A DNA stretch of 64,000 nucleotides from Pleomorphomonas sp. (GTDB taxonomy: Bacteria > Pseudomonadota > Alphaproteobacteria > Rhizobiales > Pleomorphomonadaceae), in the NCBI GenBank assembly GCA_029976075.1, contig JARKNW010000020.1, positions 1 to 64,000 of the forward strand, given 5' to 3'. Below the pieces are notes generated by a model that did not search any database, had not been told where the DNA came from, and saw nothing but the letters and a program-made list of their open reading frames with translations. Shown piece after piece: positions 34,810-44,550 of this stretch. The translations under genes were made by a program, and so were the position numbers. Positions within the stretch are counted from its first letter, which is position 1; each line of letters begins with the position of its first letter.

Positions 34810-35218
34810 GGTCGTAACGTTCCTCCTCGGGAATCTGTACCGGTGTTAGCACAAATCGGCGAAAATTATAGCACCTTGTCGTTACATCTCCCGCTGCTTT
34901 AGGTGGAGAGGGCAGCGGACGGTACGGGTTGGTGCCGTATGTTTCGGGCGTGGATATCGGTGCTGTGGTTGCGGAGGAATGACGAGGCAGTGCGCCTCGG
35001 ACGGTTAGTAGCCGGCTCCGCAAAGGTGAGGATGAAAATCCGGAGCAGTGTCCAACTCGTATCAATATAACTACATAGATGATACAAAAATAACAAATAC
35101 GCGTTAGAATTTCTTGACTCCGGCGGGTCTCATGCTACGTTCCAATCATTCCATCCCCCTTACAAAACCTGTGCGAACGGTGCGGTCGCCCAGAACGCCA
35201 GAGGAAAGGTAAATCGTT
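34810..35218. promoter_or_regulatory. Divergent promoter region deoR1 / transaldolase
   Basis: About 410 bases without a gene. The half near transaldolase is AT-rich, with TATCAATATAACTACATAG and GATACAAAAATAACAAATAC (35059-35099). These resemble in composition, but do not align cleanly with, the duplicated tkt/deoR2 element (ATATCAACATAAG, CAAACCAACACAAA). TTGACT follows at about 35114. Confidence 0.35.
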
Positions 35219-36178
35219 ATGACCGACAAACTCGCGGGGCTCGCGAAGCATACGGTGATCGTCGCCGATACAGGCGACATCGCGCAAATCGAGGCAGTGC
35301 GGGCGCAAGACTGCACAACAAACCCCAGCCTTATCCTGAAAGCTGCGAGCAAGCCGGAATACGTCGCGTTGATGGACGACGCGGTTGCCTACGCGGTTGC
35401 CCATGAACGCAACGCGGAAGCTCGTCTGGAGCTGGCGCTTGATAAGCTCGCGGTCAACTTCGGCGCCGAGCTTTCGCGCATCGTGCCGGGTTATGTGTCG
35501 ACTGAAGTCGATGCCCGGTTGTCGTTCGATACCGCCCGCACGGTAAAGCGCGCCGAGCGTCTGATTGCGATCTACAAGGAAGCTGGCGTCGACCCATCGC
35601 GCATCCTGATCAAGATCGCCGCGACCTGGGAAGGCGTCAAGGCGGCGGCCGAACTCAAGGAAAAGGGCATTGCGTGCAACCTGACGCTCATCTTCGCGAA
35701 GGCTCAGGCTGCCTTGTGCGGTGCCGCCGGCGTGTTCCTGATTTCTCCGTTCGTCGGCCGTATCACCGACTGGTACAAGGCTCACGGAACCGTCGTAACC
35801 TCCGCCGAGGACGATCCTGGCGTTCGTTCGGTTCGGGAAATCTATGATTATTTCCGGGCCTTTGACTACAAGACGGTCGTCATGGGTGCGTCCTTCCGCA
35901 ATACCGACCAGATTCTCGGTCTCGCAGGTTGTGACCGGCTGACCATCAGTCCCAATCTGTTGGAGGAGCTGCGAGCCGCTCAAGGGCCGGTGGAGCGCCA
36001 TCTCGGAGCCAATCCGCCGTCGCGCGACATCCGGCCGCTTAATCTCGATGAAACGAACTTCCGCTGGCAGCTCAACGAGGACGCCATGGCCACCGAGAAG
36101 TTGGCCGAAGGCATCCGCCAGTTCGGCAAGGATACCGAAACCCTTTGCGGTCTGCTTCGGGCCAAACTGCCGGCCTGA
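35219..36178 (+). CDS. tal: Transaldolase (TalB-like)
   Basis: A 319-residue class I aldolase. The Schiff-base lysine lies in ILIKIAATWEG, the start motif is VIVADTGDIAQIEAVRAQDCTTNPSLI, and GKTVV-like MGASFRNTDQI and LTISPNLLEEL follow in the family order. Length is normal. The start has GAGGAAAGG upstream. Transaldolase interconverts sedoheptulose 7-phosphate plus glyceraldehyde 3-phosphate with erythrose 4-phosphate plus fructose 6-phosphate. In this island it would draw off the erythrose 4-phosphate made from tetritols, together with the transketolase at 22711-24750. Confidence 0.94.
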   Translation: MTDKLAGLAKHTVIVADTGDIAQIEAVRAQDCTTNPSLILKAASKPEYVALMDDAVAYAVAHERNAEARLELALDKLAVNFGAELSRIVPGYVSTEVDARLSFDTARTVKRAERLIAIYKEAGVDPSRILIKIAATWEGVKAAAELKEKGIACNLTLIFAKAQAALCGAAGVFLISPFVGRITDWYKAHGTVVTSAEDDPGVRSVREIYDYFRAFDYKTVVMGASFRNTDQILGLAGCDRLTISPNLLEELRAAQGPVERHLGANPPSRDIRPLNLDETNFRWQLNEDAMATEKLAEGIRQFGKDTETLCGLLRAKLPA

Positions 36179-36190
36179 TCTGAAAACGGT

Positions 36191-36226
36191 CGCCCCCGCG
36201 TCATCCCTCGGATGGATGCGGGGGCG
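36191..36226 (+). terminator. Hairpin after transaldolase
   Basis: CGCCCCCGC and GCGGGGGCG form a perfect 9-bp GC stem, with a small inner ATCC/GGAT pairing, 12 bases after the stop. No T-run is present, so the effect may be transcript protection or rho-assisted termination. Confidence 0.6.
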
Positions 36227-36719
36227 GTGGACTGAATGATGGCGTGGGTTGTTACGTTTTTGGGCAGAACACGGAGCTCCTTGGTAACGACGGCCAGTGT
36301 CTGATAGTTGTGGCGTCGTTCGCGAGCAGCCCTGGTAAGATATTGTTTTAGATCGAAATTAATCAATATCACCAGGATGATTTTTCCTTGCGGCTAAAGA
36401 GTCGCGTAGGCATGTCGCAGATTTGTTTTGCCCATCGATTGCAACAATTTCACACATTTCTGGTAGAATGAAAACAGTGCGTATTGACATCCATGTTACG
36501 GTTGTCGTATGGTTTGATCAAAATAACAACAGATCACACGCTCGGTGGCGAGGAGAGTCCGGGGCGCGTCGACTGGGAGGAAATACGGACACATCATTTT
36601 GCGATGCCCATGGTGGCGTCGTGGCGGGGCGTGTGCCTCGGCCGCCGGGGTGGTGCCGGCGAAGTGTTCTGCTTCCAACTAGTCCTCGTGTGATCGTCAA
36701 CGGTCGGGGTTGCTAGGCG
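36227..36719. promoter_or_regulatory. Promoter region of the CUT2 tetritol-transporter operon
   Basis: About 490 bases without a convincing gene. TTGACAT (36484-36490) lies before GTATGG at a spacing near 17, a possible sigma-70 promoter. TTTGATCAAA (36513-36522) is a perfect 10-bp palindrome just after it. ATGs on both strands open only short frames without domains. Confidence 0.4.
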
Positions 36720-37400
36720 ATGATCAACAAGGCGAATGCTTCAGTCATGGAAATGAAGGCGGGCGGAGCTGCGCCGTCCGGACGGCCAAAATGGCGTCGC
36801 TTTGCACTGCTGGGTGGTGTGGTTGTTGTTATCCTGGCCATCGTGCTCGACACCAAGGTGGTGCGCATAGGGTCTTCTGAGGACCTGCGTCAGGCTGGTT
36901 TCTCGGCTGAGGCTTATGGAACCAAGACCTTCCCACAGATCAAACAGGGAATTGAGGCGCGTGCCGTCGAGGCGGTGACGCTTCAGCAGGCCATAGCTGC
37001 CAACAAGGACGATGCTGTCGCCAAGTACGGCATTCCCGGTGGCTCCGGTCCGGTGTTCTCGGTGAAGTTGACCGGCGTTGCCGGTGAACGGCAGGCTTCC
37101 GGGCTTTACGAGATCAAGGTTGCCGATCTGGCGGATGTGAAGGTTCGTATTCAGACGGGACCGGCCATCAACGGAACGGAATTGCGGGATGCTACCGGTA
37201 CCGTTGCCTTCGGGCAGTTCACCAATCAGATCGAGTACCAGAACGCCGGCTCGGCTCTAAACAACGAGATGAAAAAGGTCGTGCTCTCGGCGGTGGATAC
37301 CACCGCTCTGGCCGGCAAGACAGTCAATATCGTCGGCGCCTTCCGGCTGGTCAATCCCAAGAGCTGGTTGGTGACGCCGGTGCGTCTGGAGGTCCAATAA
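36720..37400 (+). CDS. DUF2291-family periplasmic/anchored protein of the ABC transporter operon
   Basis: A 226-residue protein with one N-terminal membrane anchor (FALLGGVVVVILAIVLDTKVVRI, about residues 29-52) and a periplasmic domain. GSSEDLRQAGFSAEAYGTKTFPQI and the ending RLVNPKSWLVTPVRLEVQ match the family DUF2291, which travels with CUT2 sugar transporters of erythritol and similar operons. There is no lipobox cysteine. Its stop is one base before the GTG of the ATPase gene, so it belongs to the transporter operon. The exact function is not known; helping the transporter or the binding protein is a reasonable guess. Confidence 0.75.
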   Translation: MINKANASVMEMKAGGAAPSGRPKWRRFALLGGVVVVILAIVLDTKVVRIGSSEDLRQAGFSAEAYGTKTFPQIKQGIEARAVEAVTLQQAIAANKDDAVAKYGIPGGSGPVFSVKLTGVAGERQASGLYEIKVADLADVKVRIQTGPAINGTELRDATGTVAFGQFTNQIEYQNAGSALNNEMKKVVLSAVDTTALAGKTVNIVGAFRLVNPKSWLVTPVRLEVQ

Positions 37401-37401
37401 A

Positions 37402-38946
37402 GTGGACGCTTCCGTCATGCCCATCGCCGAGCCCGAAACATCCGAGATCGTGCTGAGCGCGCGGAATGTGGCCAAGGTATTTGGCAGCATCCAGGCCCTC
37501 AAGGGCGTTAACTTCGACGTCCGGCGCGGCCAGGTGACCTCGCTGTTCGGTGAGAATGGCGCCGGTAAATCGACACTGATGAAGATCCTGTCCGGTGTCT
37601 ACAAGCCGACGTCCGGAACGATCATCCTCGACGGAAGCCCGATTGAGTTCGACTCGTCCACCGACGCGCGAAACCACGGCATTTCCATCATTCATCAGGA
37701 GCTCAGCCTCGCGCCGAACATGACGGTGCGCGACAATATCTTTATGGGACGCGAGATCCGGACCGTTAAGGGCGTGGATTTTGCCGAAGAGGAGCGGCAG
37801 TGCCGCTTGTTGCTTGCCGAGCTCGAGGAAAACATCGATCCGCGCACCAAGGTTGAGGATCTTCGCCTTGGCCAACAGCAGATCGTCGAGATTGCCCGCG
37901 CATTGTCGGTGAACAGCCGCATCCTCATCATGGATGAGCCGACGTCCGCGCTCTCCGCTTCCGAGGTCGAGGTCCTGTTCAAGGTGATCCGTGACCTGAA
38001 GGCGAAGGGGGTGTCGATCGTCTACATCTCCCATCACCTTGAGGAAGCCCTGCAAATCACAGATCATGCCGTCGTTCTGCGCGACGGTAACATGACGGCC
38101 TACGCGCCAAGGGCGGATATCGATCTCGAATGGATCGTCCGCCATATGGTCGGCGAGCACTTCAATCTGGGATCTCCTCCCACCGGTTATGAGTTCGGAG
38201 ATGTCGTTCTCCGGGTGGACGAGGTCACGGTGGCCGACTCGACCGGAAATCAGAAGCTGGTCGATGAGCTTTCGCTCGATGTGCGTGCAGGAGAGATAGT
38301 CTGCATCTATGGTCTCATGGGAGCCGGGCGCACCGAACTCCTCGAATGTCTTGCCGGACGGCTTTTGGCCCGGCATGGCAAGGTTGAGCTCAACGGGCGC
38401 AACATCACGCGCACCAGTATCGCCGAGCGTATTGCTGCGGGTCTGGTGCTCGTCCCCGAGGATCGTCAACGCGATGGCTTGGTCCAGACGATGACCATCG
38501 GTCAGAATCTGTCACTTGCCAACCTGAGACGTTTGGTGCGTGGCCTGTTCACTTCCAAACGGCTTGAGCGCGATCATATCGACAACGCCATCCGTCGCAC
38601 CACCGTCAAGGCCGGTTCGCCAGATCATCTGATCGGCTCGCTGTCCGGCGGTAACCAGCAGAAGGTGGTCATTGGCAAGATGTGGTCGACCAATCCGAAG
38701 GCGATCCTGCTCGATGAACCGAGCCGGGGCATCGACATCGGTGCCAAGGCGGAGGTTTTCCGCCTGCTCGCCGAGGGTGCTCGAGAAGGGCTTGCCGTTC
38801 TCTACACGACTTCGGAAGTCGGCGAATGCCTGAGCGTAGCTCATCGCATCATCGTCATGCACAAGGGCAAGATCTCGGCCGAATTCGGCTCAGACGTGAC
38901 CAAAGCACGAATTATGGCGGCTTCGGGTGAAGCCGTTGTCCACTAA
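37402..38946 (+). CDS. Sugar/polyol ABC transporter ATP-binding protein (CUT2, EryE-like)
   Basis: A 514-residue double ATPase. First domain: Walker A LFGENGAGKST, signature LRLGQQQIVEIARALS, Walker B ILIMDEPTSALS. Second domain: degenerate Walker A GLMGAGRTELL, signature LSGGNQQKVVIGKMW and AILLDEPSRGID. The start is GTG with GGAGG upstream, inside the end of the DUF2291 gene's ribosome spacing. It powers import with the permease at 38971-40011. The operon order DUF2291, ATPase, permease, binding protein resembles rhizobial erythritol transport operons. The same family serves ribose and other sugars, so the substrate is inferred from context. Confidence 0.94.
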   Translation: MDASVMPIAEPETSEIVLSARNVAKVFGSIQALKGVNFDVRRGQVTSLFGENGAGKSTLMKILSGVYKPTSGTIILDGSPIEFDSSTDARNHGISIIHQELSLAPNMTVRDNIFMGREIRTVKGVDFAEEERQCRLLLAELEENIDPRTKVEDLRLGQQQIVEIARALSVNSRILIMDEPTSALSASEVEVLFKVIRDLKAKGVSIVYISHHLEEALQITDHAVVLRDGNMTAYAPRADIDLEWIVRHMVGEHFNLGSPPTGYEFGDVVLRVDEVTVADSTGNQKLVDELSLDVRAGEIVCIYGLMGAGRTELLECLAGRLLARHGKVELNGRNITRTSIAERIAAGLVLVPEDRQRDGLVQTMTIGQNLSLANLRRLVRGLFTSKRLERDHIDNAIRRTTVKAGSPDHLIGSLSGGNQQKVVIGKMWSTNPKAILLDEPSRGIDIGAKAEVFRLLAEGAREGLAVLYTTSEVGECLSVAHRIIVMHKGKISAEFGSDVTKARIMAASGEAVVH

Positions 38947-38970
38947 AGTCCAGTGAGCAGGACAACGTCG

Positions 38971-40011
38971 ATGTCTAGCACAGATGTTTCAAAAATGAAC
39001 CCGACCGCTGCCAAGCCGAAGATCAACATAGCCAACCTTCTCATCGAAGGGCGTGCTTTCGGAGCACTTCTGGTTATCATCATTTTCTTTTCGCTGATGT
39101 CGCCTAACTACCTGACGGTCAGCAATCTGCTTATCATGTCATCCCATGTGGCTATCTACGGTATCCTGGCGATTGGCATGCTCTTGGTGATCCTGACCGG
39201 CGGTATCGATCTTTCGGTCGGCTCAGTGCTCGGGCTTGCCGGCATCATCGCCGGTTTCCTCATGCAGGGCGTCAGCTTCAGCTCGTTTGGGGTCATCGCC
39301 TATCCGCCGGTGTGGGCGGTGACGGTCATGACGCTGGCCTTCGGGGCTTTTCTTGGTTCGATCACCGGCGTCCTCGTCGCCTACTTGCGCGTTCCCTCCT
39401 TTGTCGCGACGCTGGGCATCATGTACGTCGCCCGTGGCATAGCGCTGCTGATCACCAACGGCCTTACCTATAACAACCTTGGTGGCAACGAGACCTACGG
39501 CAACACCGGCTTCGATTGGCTGGGGTTCAACCGTCTGTTCGGCATCCCCGTGAGCGTGATCATTCTCGCCCTGCTGGCCGCCATCTTTGGCATCATCCTG
39601 GCCCGCAGTGCCTTCGGCCGCTGGATCTACGCGACGGGTGGCAATCAGCGTGCTGCCGAGCTGTCCGGCGTTCCGGTGCCGTTCGTTCACATCTGCGTCT
39701 ACGCCCTCGCTGGAATGCTGTCTTCGATTGCCGGGCTGGTACTGTCCTCTCAGCTGACCTCGGCTGGTCCGACCGCCGGTTTCACCTATGAGATGATCGC
39801 CATCGCGGCTGTGGTTATCGGCGGTGCGTCGCTCAGTGGTGGTCGTGGCAACGTGCGAGGCACCATGCTCGGCGCCTTCGTCATCGGCTTCCTCTCGGAC
39901 GGTCTCGTGATCATTGGTGTCTCCGCCTACTGGCAGACCGTCTTTACCGGTGCGGTCATCGTCCTCGCCGTGTTGCTCAACAGCCTTCAGTACGGTGGCA
40001 AGCGTCTTTGA
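38971..40011 (+). CDS. Sugar/polyol ABC transporter permease (CUT2, EryF-like)
   Basis: A 346-residue RbsC-type permease with about nine to ten hydrophobic segments. The conserved GMLLVILTGGIDLSVGSVLGLAG is at about residues 70-95, and ATGGNQRAAELSGVPV marks the cytoplasmic coupling region. ATG 38971 is preferred, with AGGA nine bases upstream; a GTG at 38953 would add six residues. It lies 24 bases after the ATPase stop. A short TCCAGGC/GCCTGGA stem separates it from the binding-protein gene. Confidence 0.93.
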   Translation: MSSTDVSKMNPTAAKPKINIANLLIEGRAFGALLVIIIFFSLMSPNYLTVSNLLIMSSHVAIYGILAIGMLLVILTGGIDLSVGSVLGLAGIIAGFLMQGVSFSSFGVIAYPPVWAVTVMTLAFGAFLGSITGVLVAYLRVPSFVATLGIMYVARGIALLITNGLTYNNLGGNETYGNTGFDWLGFNRLFGIPVSVIILALLAAIFGIILARSAFGRWIYATGGNQRAAELSGVPVPFVHICVYALAGMLSSIAGLVLSSQLTSAGPTAGFTYEMIAIAAVVIGGASLSGGRGNVRGTMLGAFVIGFLSDGLVIIGVSAYWQTVFTGAVIVLAVLLNSLQYGGKRL

Positions 40012-40037
40012 TCCATCGTTCTTCCGCTCTTCTCTGC

Positions 40038-40061
40038 TCCAGGCCGGAGGAAATGCCTGGA
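40038..40061 (+). promoter_or_regulatory. Intercistronic hairpin before the CUT2 binding-protein gene
   Basis: TCCAGGC and GCCTGGA form a 7-bp stem with a 10-base loop 27 bases after the permease stop. It could block degradation from the 3' side or protect the 5' end of a processed binding-protein message, which is normally needed in excess. Confidence 0.4.
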
Positions 40062-40112
40062 CGGAAAGCCTCGCTGCCTGTTCGGCGCGAAAAACAACCT
40101 AGGGAGTGAAAC

Positions 40113-41060
40113 ATGCCTAACGCCTTCCGCCGCGTGCTTTTGGTCGCCGCTGCCGTGGCTCCTATGATGAGTGGCTATGCCTATGCTGGTGGCCTCATCT
40201 CCGTTATCGTCACCGACCCGGCCAACCCCTACTGGTTCACCGAAGGCCAAGTTGCCAAGGCGACGGCCGAGAAGCTCGGCTACACCGCCAATGTTGCCGC
40301 TCACAAGGGCGATACCAACGCTGAAAGCACGCTGATCGATACGGCTATCACCAACAAGTCGGTCGCCATCATCCTCGATCCGGCCAACGCCGACGGTTCG
40401 GTGGGCGCCGTGAAGAAGGCGGTTGCCGCCAACATTCCGGTGTTCCTGGTCAACGCCGAGATCAATCAGGAAGGTCTCGCCAAGGCGCAGTTGGTTTCCA
40501 ACAACGCCCAGGGTGCGGCCGTTGGTGCCCAGCAGTGGGTGCAGATGGTCGGCGAAAAGGGAAACTATGTCGAGCTGTTCGGCAACCCGTCCGACAACAA
40601 CGCCGCCACCCGGTCGAACGGTTACGAGACCGTGCTGACCCAGTATCCCGACCTGGTCAAGGCTGGCCGCGAAGTGGCCAACTGGGATCGTGCCCAGGGC
40701 TACAAGAAGATGCAGTCGCTGCTTCAGGCTCACCCCGACATCATCGGCGTGATCTCCGGTAACGACGAGATGGCGCTCGGCGCGGTTGCTGCCCTGAAGG
40801 AAGCCGGCAAGCTCGACAAGGTGAAGGTCGGCGGCTTTGATGGTTCGCCTGACGCGGTTGCCGCCATCAAGGCCGGCGAACTGCAGTACACCGTCCTGCA
40901 GCCGGTGGCAGTCTTCTCGCAGAAAGCCGTCGAGCAGGCTGACAACTTCATCAAGACGGGCAAGACCGGCGCCACGTCCGAGAAGCAGCTCTACGACTGC
41001 ATCCTGATCACCAAGGATAACGCCGACAAGATGACCTCGCCCTTCGTGCTGTCCGAGTAA
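40113..41060 (+). CDS. Periplasmic sugar/polyol-binding protein (CUT2, EryG-like)
   Basis: A 315-residue exported binding protein. The first 23 or so residues (FRRVLLVAAAVAPMMSGYAYA) form a signal peptide with AYA-G cleavage. The mature domain shows TDPANPYWFTEGQVAKATAEKLGY, AITNKSVAIILDPANADGS, NIPVFLVNAEIN and ELFGNPSDNNAATRS, the RbsB fold. The start has AGGGAG upstream. Recalled similarity to rhizobial EryG and its place in a tetritol island point to erythritol or threitol as ligand, but this needs a binding assay. It is the last gene of its operon and is followed by two hairpins, the second a strong terminator. Confidence 0.92.
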   Translation: MPNAFRRVLLVAAAVAPMMSGYAYAGGLISVIVTDPANPYWFTEGQVAKATAEKLGYTANVAAHKGDTNAESTLIDTAITNKSVAIILDPANADGSVGAVKKAVAANIPVFLVNAEINQEGLAKAQLVSNNAQGAAVGAQQWVQMVGEKGNYVELFGNPSDNNAATRSNGYETVLTQYPDLVKAGREVANWDRAQGYKKMQSLLQAHPDIIGVISGNDEMALGAVAALKEAGKLDKVKVGGFDGSPDAVAAIKAGELQYTVLQPVAVFSQKAVEQADNFIKTGKTGATSEKQLYDCILITKDNADKMTSPFVLSE

Positions 41061-41073
41061 CGGCAGGACAAAA

Positions 41074-41122
41074 GGCCCTTCGGTCCCAAGCGCGCCAACG
41101 ACATGCGCTTGACCGGAGGGCC
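41074..41122 (+). promoter_or_regulatory. Long imperfect hairpin after the binding-protein gene
   Basis: GGCCCTTCGGTCCCAAGCGC pairs with GCGCTTGACCGGAGGGCC with one wobble and a two-base bulge. It begins 14 bases after the stop and precedes the real terminator by about 150 bases, so a 3'-end protecting role is plausible. Confidence 0.5.
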
Positions 41123-41274
41123 GGTTGGACGAGGAGCCGTGCTTTCCGGGCCGCCCGGTTCCATCGAACCTTTGCTCCCCCGAAAGGATGCGGCGGAGCC
41201 GGGACTGGCCGAACCGACGCCGGTGGCACTGTCTAAATTGGCGGTGCGTAACGTGGACCCGGAAGCAGGCGTTT

Positions 41275-41308
41275 GCCCGCATCGTCAAGGCGATGCGGGC
41301 TTTTTTTT
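41275..41308 (+). terminator. Intrinsic terminator of the transporter operon
   Basis: GCCCGCATCG and CGATGCGGGC are perfect 10-bp arms with a 6-base loop, followed by eight T residues. Confidence 0.95.
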
Positions 41309-41639
41309 ATTCGACGGCTTTCCTGCCGGGACACATCCTTCAATGGCAACTCATCCATGCTTTCGACATGACAGTTGCATATGTCTCTCTCGCGTTAGAT
41401 TTATATCAATAATCATGGTGATATTATCATTCATGAAGTGACAATCACGGACGGGCCTCCGAAGCCTGAGAAGGCGGGACGTCAGGACTCGTCGCTTCGT
41501 GTGACCCGCCAAAGGCGTTGAGCGGACAACCGGACACGTCGTTGCGGTGAGAGAAGACTGGCCTCTGGGAGGAGGCCCGCTACGGGGCGGCATTGCGAGC
41601 GCTGTCCCGAGGGAGCGCAAGTCCTGGAAGGGAGAGGTC
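41309..41639. promoter_or_regulatory. Promoter region of the chemoreceptor gene
   Basis: About 330 bases without a gene. An AT-rich stretch at 41395-41430 contains the palindrome TGATA-T-TATCA (41409-41419). In-frame codons upstream of the chemoreceptor ATG (from 41547) look untranslated. Confidence 0.35.
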
Positions 41640-43334
41640 ATGCGAATCGTCAACGCTTCACTCATGGTCAAGACCAACTTGCTGGTCGGCATGCTTGGCG
41701 TGATGGCACTGCTTGGCAGTGGCTACTCGTCGGTCAACATGCTGATGGTCGACCAGCGCTATTCGGATCTGCTCAACGGCTCCGTGGCCGCCGCGGACTA
41801 TGTCGGTCGTGCCAACCGGGCGATCTCCGACATCGTAACCTCGATGTACCAGAACGCCGCAGCCTCAAGCCCAGAGCAAATTCAGCAGGCCGCGATGCTG
41901 CGCACCACGAGCCGCTCCAACTTCAACAAGTACATCGACGCGGCGACCAAGGCCTTGCCTGCCAAGGAGGCGGAGCTAAAGGCGATCAGGGCGGGGCTCG
42001 ATCAGGCTTTCCTGCAGACCTGCAGCAGCGTCATGGAACGGTTGGCCGCCTCCGACAAGGGGCAAATGGCCGCCGCCGTCGACGACATGATGAAGTCATG
42101 CACCCCGGCCATCGAGAAGACGCAGGCAACGGCCGTGCGCTTCAACGATTTGCTGCTCAAGGACGTGCGGGCTGAATCGCAGGCCAATAATACCTACTCA
42201 TGGCAATCGATCGCCTTTGCCGCCGGCGGCACTCTGCTTGCCGTCATCGTGGTGATGGCTGTCGGCATTGGCTTCATGAGCAGGACGGTTTCTCGTCCGC
42301 TGCGTCGCCTGCTTGGCCTGATGGCAGACCTCGCGGGGGGCAACTACGATCTGTCCATCCCCGCCGACCGGCGCAAGGACGAGGTTGGCGCCCTAGCCAA
42401 CAGCCTCGAGGCTCTGCGTAGCGCTTTGGCCAGTGGCGTGGCCGAACGCGCCGCTCAGAAGGAAGTCGATGCACGCCATCAGTCGGTCATTGCCGAGCGT
42501 GCCAGACTGGCCGAACGCTTTGCCGAGCGGGCTCAGGAGATGGTCTCTGGTTTTGGTGCGTCATCGGTCGCCCTTGCCGATTCTGCAAACAACCTGACGG
42601 AGACGGCGAGCGATACGGCGCGGCAGGGTCAGGAAGGCTCGTCGTCTGCCGATCATGCCTCGCAGAATGTGCATGCCGTTGCCGCCAGCGCCGAAGAGCT
42701 GACGGCGTCGATTCAGGAAATTGCTTCATTGGTCGAGCGCTCCTCGTTGACCGCGAGCCAGGCGGCCGAAGAAGCTCGTGAGAGCGTCTCGAGTGTCAGG
42801 GCGCTGTCGACGGCGGTGCACGAGATCGGCGAAGTGGTCGGCATGATCAGTGATATTGCCTCTCAGACCAATCTTCTCGCGCTCAACGCGGCCATCGAAG
42901 CGGCCAGGGCCGGGGAGGCTGGACGTGGCTTTGCGATCGTTGCCGCGGAAGTCAAGGAACTGGCGACCCAGACGACTGGCGCGACCGAGAAGATCGGTAG
43001 CAAGATCAGTGAGATCAAGTCTGCGACCGATGCCGCGGAACGGGCGATGGATAGCATCGTCGGGACGCTTTCCAGCATCGAGCTTTCGTCGCAGTCGATT
43101 GCCTCGGCCGTCGAAGAGCAAGGTTCAGCCACGGCCGAGATTGCCCGTAATACCCAGCGCGCCGCCGAGGCGGCTTCCGAGGTGACGTCGATCATGGAGA
43201 AGGTCGGCGTTTCCTCGCAGCTGACCGATACGACCGCAAAGCACGTGCTAACCGTTTCCGAGGAGCTCAAGCGGCAATCCGCCGAACTCGGAGAGGAAGT
43301 TCAGAGCTTCGTTGAGGAGCTGCGAACAGCTTGA
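41640..43334 (+). CDS. Methyl-accepting chemotaxis protein
   Basis: A 564-residue chemoreceptor. Transmembrane helix 1 is at about residues 11-32 and helix 2 at about 188-212. Between them lies a helical ligand domain with Cys, Ala and Met-rich segments; a HAMP domain follows ([28 protein letters not shown]). The signalling hairpin contains [40 protein letters not shown]. The ATG 41640 has GGAAGGGAGAGG upstream and gives a short cytoplasmic start. Lying between a polyol transporter and a SorC regulator, it may direct the cell to the same compound. No C-terminal CheR-tethering pentapeptide is seen. Confidence 0.94.
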   Translation: MRIVNASLMVKTNLLVGMLGVMALLGSGYSSVNMLMVDQRYSDLLNGSVAAADYVGRANRAISDIVTSMYQNAAASSPEQIQQAAMLRTTSRSNFNKYIDAATKALPAKEAELKAIRAGLDQAFLQTCSSVMERLAASDKGQMAAAVDDMMKSCTPAIEKTQATAVRFNDLLLKDVRAESQANNTYSWQSIAFAAGGTLLAVIVVMAVGIGFMSRTVSRPLRRLLGLMADLAGGNYDLSIPADRRKDEVGALANSLEALRSALASGVAERAAQKEVDARHQSVIAERARLAERFAERAQEMVSGFGASSVALADSANNLTETASDTARQGQEGSSSADHASQNVHAVAASAEELTASIQEIASLVERSSLTASQAAEEARESVSSVRALSTAVHEIGEVVGMISDIASQTNLLALNAAIEAARAGEAGRGFAIVAAEVKELATQTTGATEKIGSKISEIKSATDAAERAMDSIVGTLSSIELSSQSIASAVEEQGSATAEIARNTQRAAEAASEVTSIMEKVGVSSQLTDTTAKHVLTVSEELKRQSAELGEEVQSFVEELRTA

Positions 43335-43493
43335 TGCCTAAGCCGGTCGGCGGGGCTGATCCAGCCTTGCCCATGTGCTAAATCACTGTTTGATCGGGCC
43401 GATCGGTGAATGCCGGTCGGCCTTTTCCGAAGTTTTGTTATTGGTGCCAGACAAGTCTTCGTCGGCGCGGCAAGGCAAGGTGAGCGACAGACC

Positions 43494-44492
43494 ATGACTG
43501 ATCCAGAGCTGACCATCCTGACCGAGATTGCCGCGGCCTACTATCTCGAGCAGGAGACGCAGGAGGCACTCTCCCGCAAGTATCACATGTCGCGCGCCAA
43601 GATCGGTCGCTTGCTTCGGCAAGCACGCGACGAGGGAATTGTCGAGATTGCCGTCCGAACTCACCCGACGCTGAGCCTCCGGCTTGAGCAGGAGTTCGTG
43701 AAGCGTTTCGGGGTCGACCGTGTATTGATTGCCGCCGACAACCGTGATGCCGATGCCCAGCGGTCGGCGCTCGCCAACCTTGTGGCAAACTATCTCGACA
43801 AGACGCTGCTCGACGGCATGATCGTCGCGGTCGGCATGGGGCGCAACGTCGGTGCGGTCGCCGACAATATCTTCGCGCCCACGCAGAAGGCCGTCACTTT
43901 CGTCTCGGCCATCGGCGGGTCGCTGAGGGCCGGCGAGTTCATGAATCCCGATCACATATGTCGGCGCCTTGCGTCCCGCTTCGGCGGCGAGAGTGAGACG
44001 CTCTATGCGCCCGCGCTGGTGGCCAACCCGGATATTCGCGCCGCTCTCCTGAAGAATGACACCATCAAGCAAACGCTCGACCGGGCGCGTCGTGCCGATA
44101 TCGCGTTGATCGGTGTGGGTGACCTCAGCGAAGACAGCAACATGGTTCGCATGGGGTGGTTCTCGCCCCAGGAAATCGTCGAGGCGCGCCTGTCCGGGAC
44201 CATCGGCGATCTGATGGGTTACGATTTCATCGACATCGAGGGCAATCAGTCGCGAACGCCGATGCAGGGGCGCATCATCGGATTGACCATCGGGGAACTA
44301 GAGCGAATTCCCAACGTCATCGCCATTGCCAGTGAGAACACCAAAGCGGCCGGCATCCTGGGAGCCCTCAGGACGGGGGTGGTGAACACGTTGGCGACCA
44401 GCTCGGCCAACGCCCATACGGTTCTCGCCCTGGATGATGCCACCAGCAAGCGCCGGCAGCGGGCGCAACGGTTGGCCGCCGAGCAGCCTTGA
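43494..44492 (+). CDS. SorC/DeoR-type sugar-binding transcriptional regulator (EryD-like family)
   Basis: A 332-residue regulator. The N-terminal helix-turn-helix is EIAAAYYLEQETQEALSRKYHMSRAKIGRLLRQARDEGIV, followed by the phosphosugar-binding SorC domain with LLDGMIVAVGMGRNVGAVAD, VTFVSAIGG, LYAPALVANPDIRAALL, ADIALIGVGDLS and the C-terminal VNTLATSSANAHTVL. EryD of Brucella and rhizobial erythritol clusters belongs to this family. The start MTDPELT was chosen from family alignment in memory. A bidirectional-looking terminator separates it from the convergent dehydrogenase. It probably controls one of the tetritol operons in response to the polyol or its phosphate. Confidence 0.92.
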   Translation: MTDPELTILTEIAAAYYLEQETQEALSRKYHMSRAKIGRLLRQARDEGIVEIAVRTHPTLSLRLEQEFVKRFGVDRVLIAADNRDADAQRSALANLVANYLDKTLLDGMIVAVGMGRNVGAVADNIFAPTQKAVTFVSAIGGSLRAGEFMNPDHICRRLASRFGGESETLYAPALVANPDIRAALLKNDTIKQTLDRARRADIALIGVGDLSEDSNMVRMGWFSPQEIVEARLSGTIGDLMGYDFIDIEGNQSRTPMQGRIIGLTIGELERIPNVIAIASENTKAAGILGALRTGVVNTLATSSANAHTVLALDDATSKRRQRAQRLAAEQP

Positions 44493-44494
44493 AC

Positions 44495-44532
44495 AAAAAA
44501 GTGCCGCCGGATCCGGTCGGACCCGACGGCAC
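44495..44532 (-). terminator. Intrinsic terminator of the xylitol-dehydrogenase-like gene
   Basis: On the minus strand GTGCCGTCGG pairs with CCGGCGGCAC (one G-U wobble) and is followed by TTTTTT, 19 bases after the dehydrogenase stop. Confidence 0.85.
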
Positions 44533-44550
44533 CTATATCAGCCGAACATG

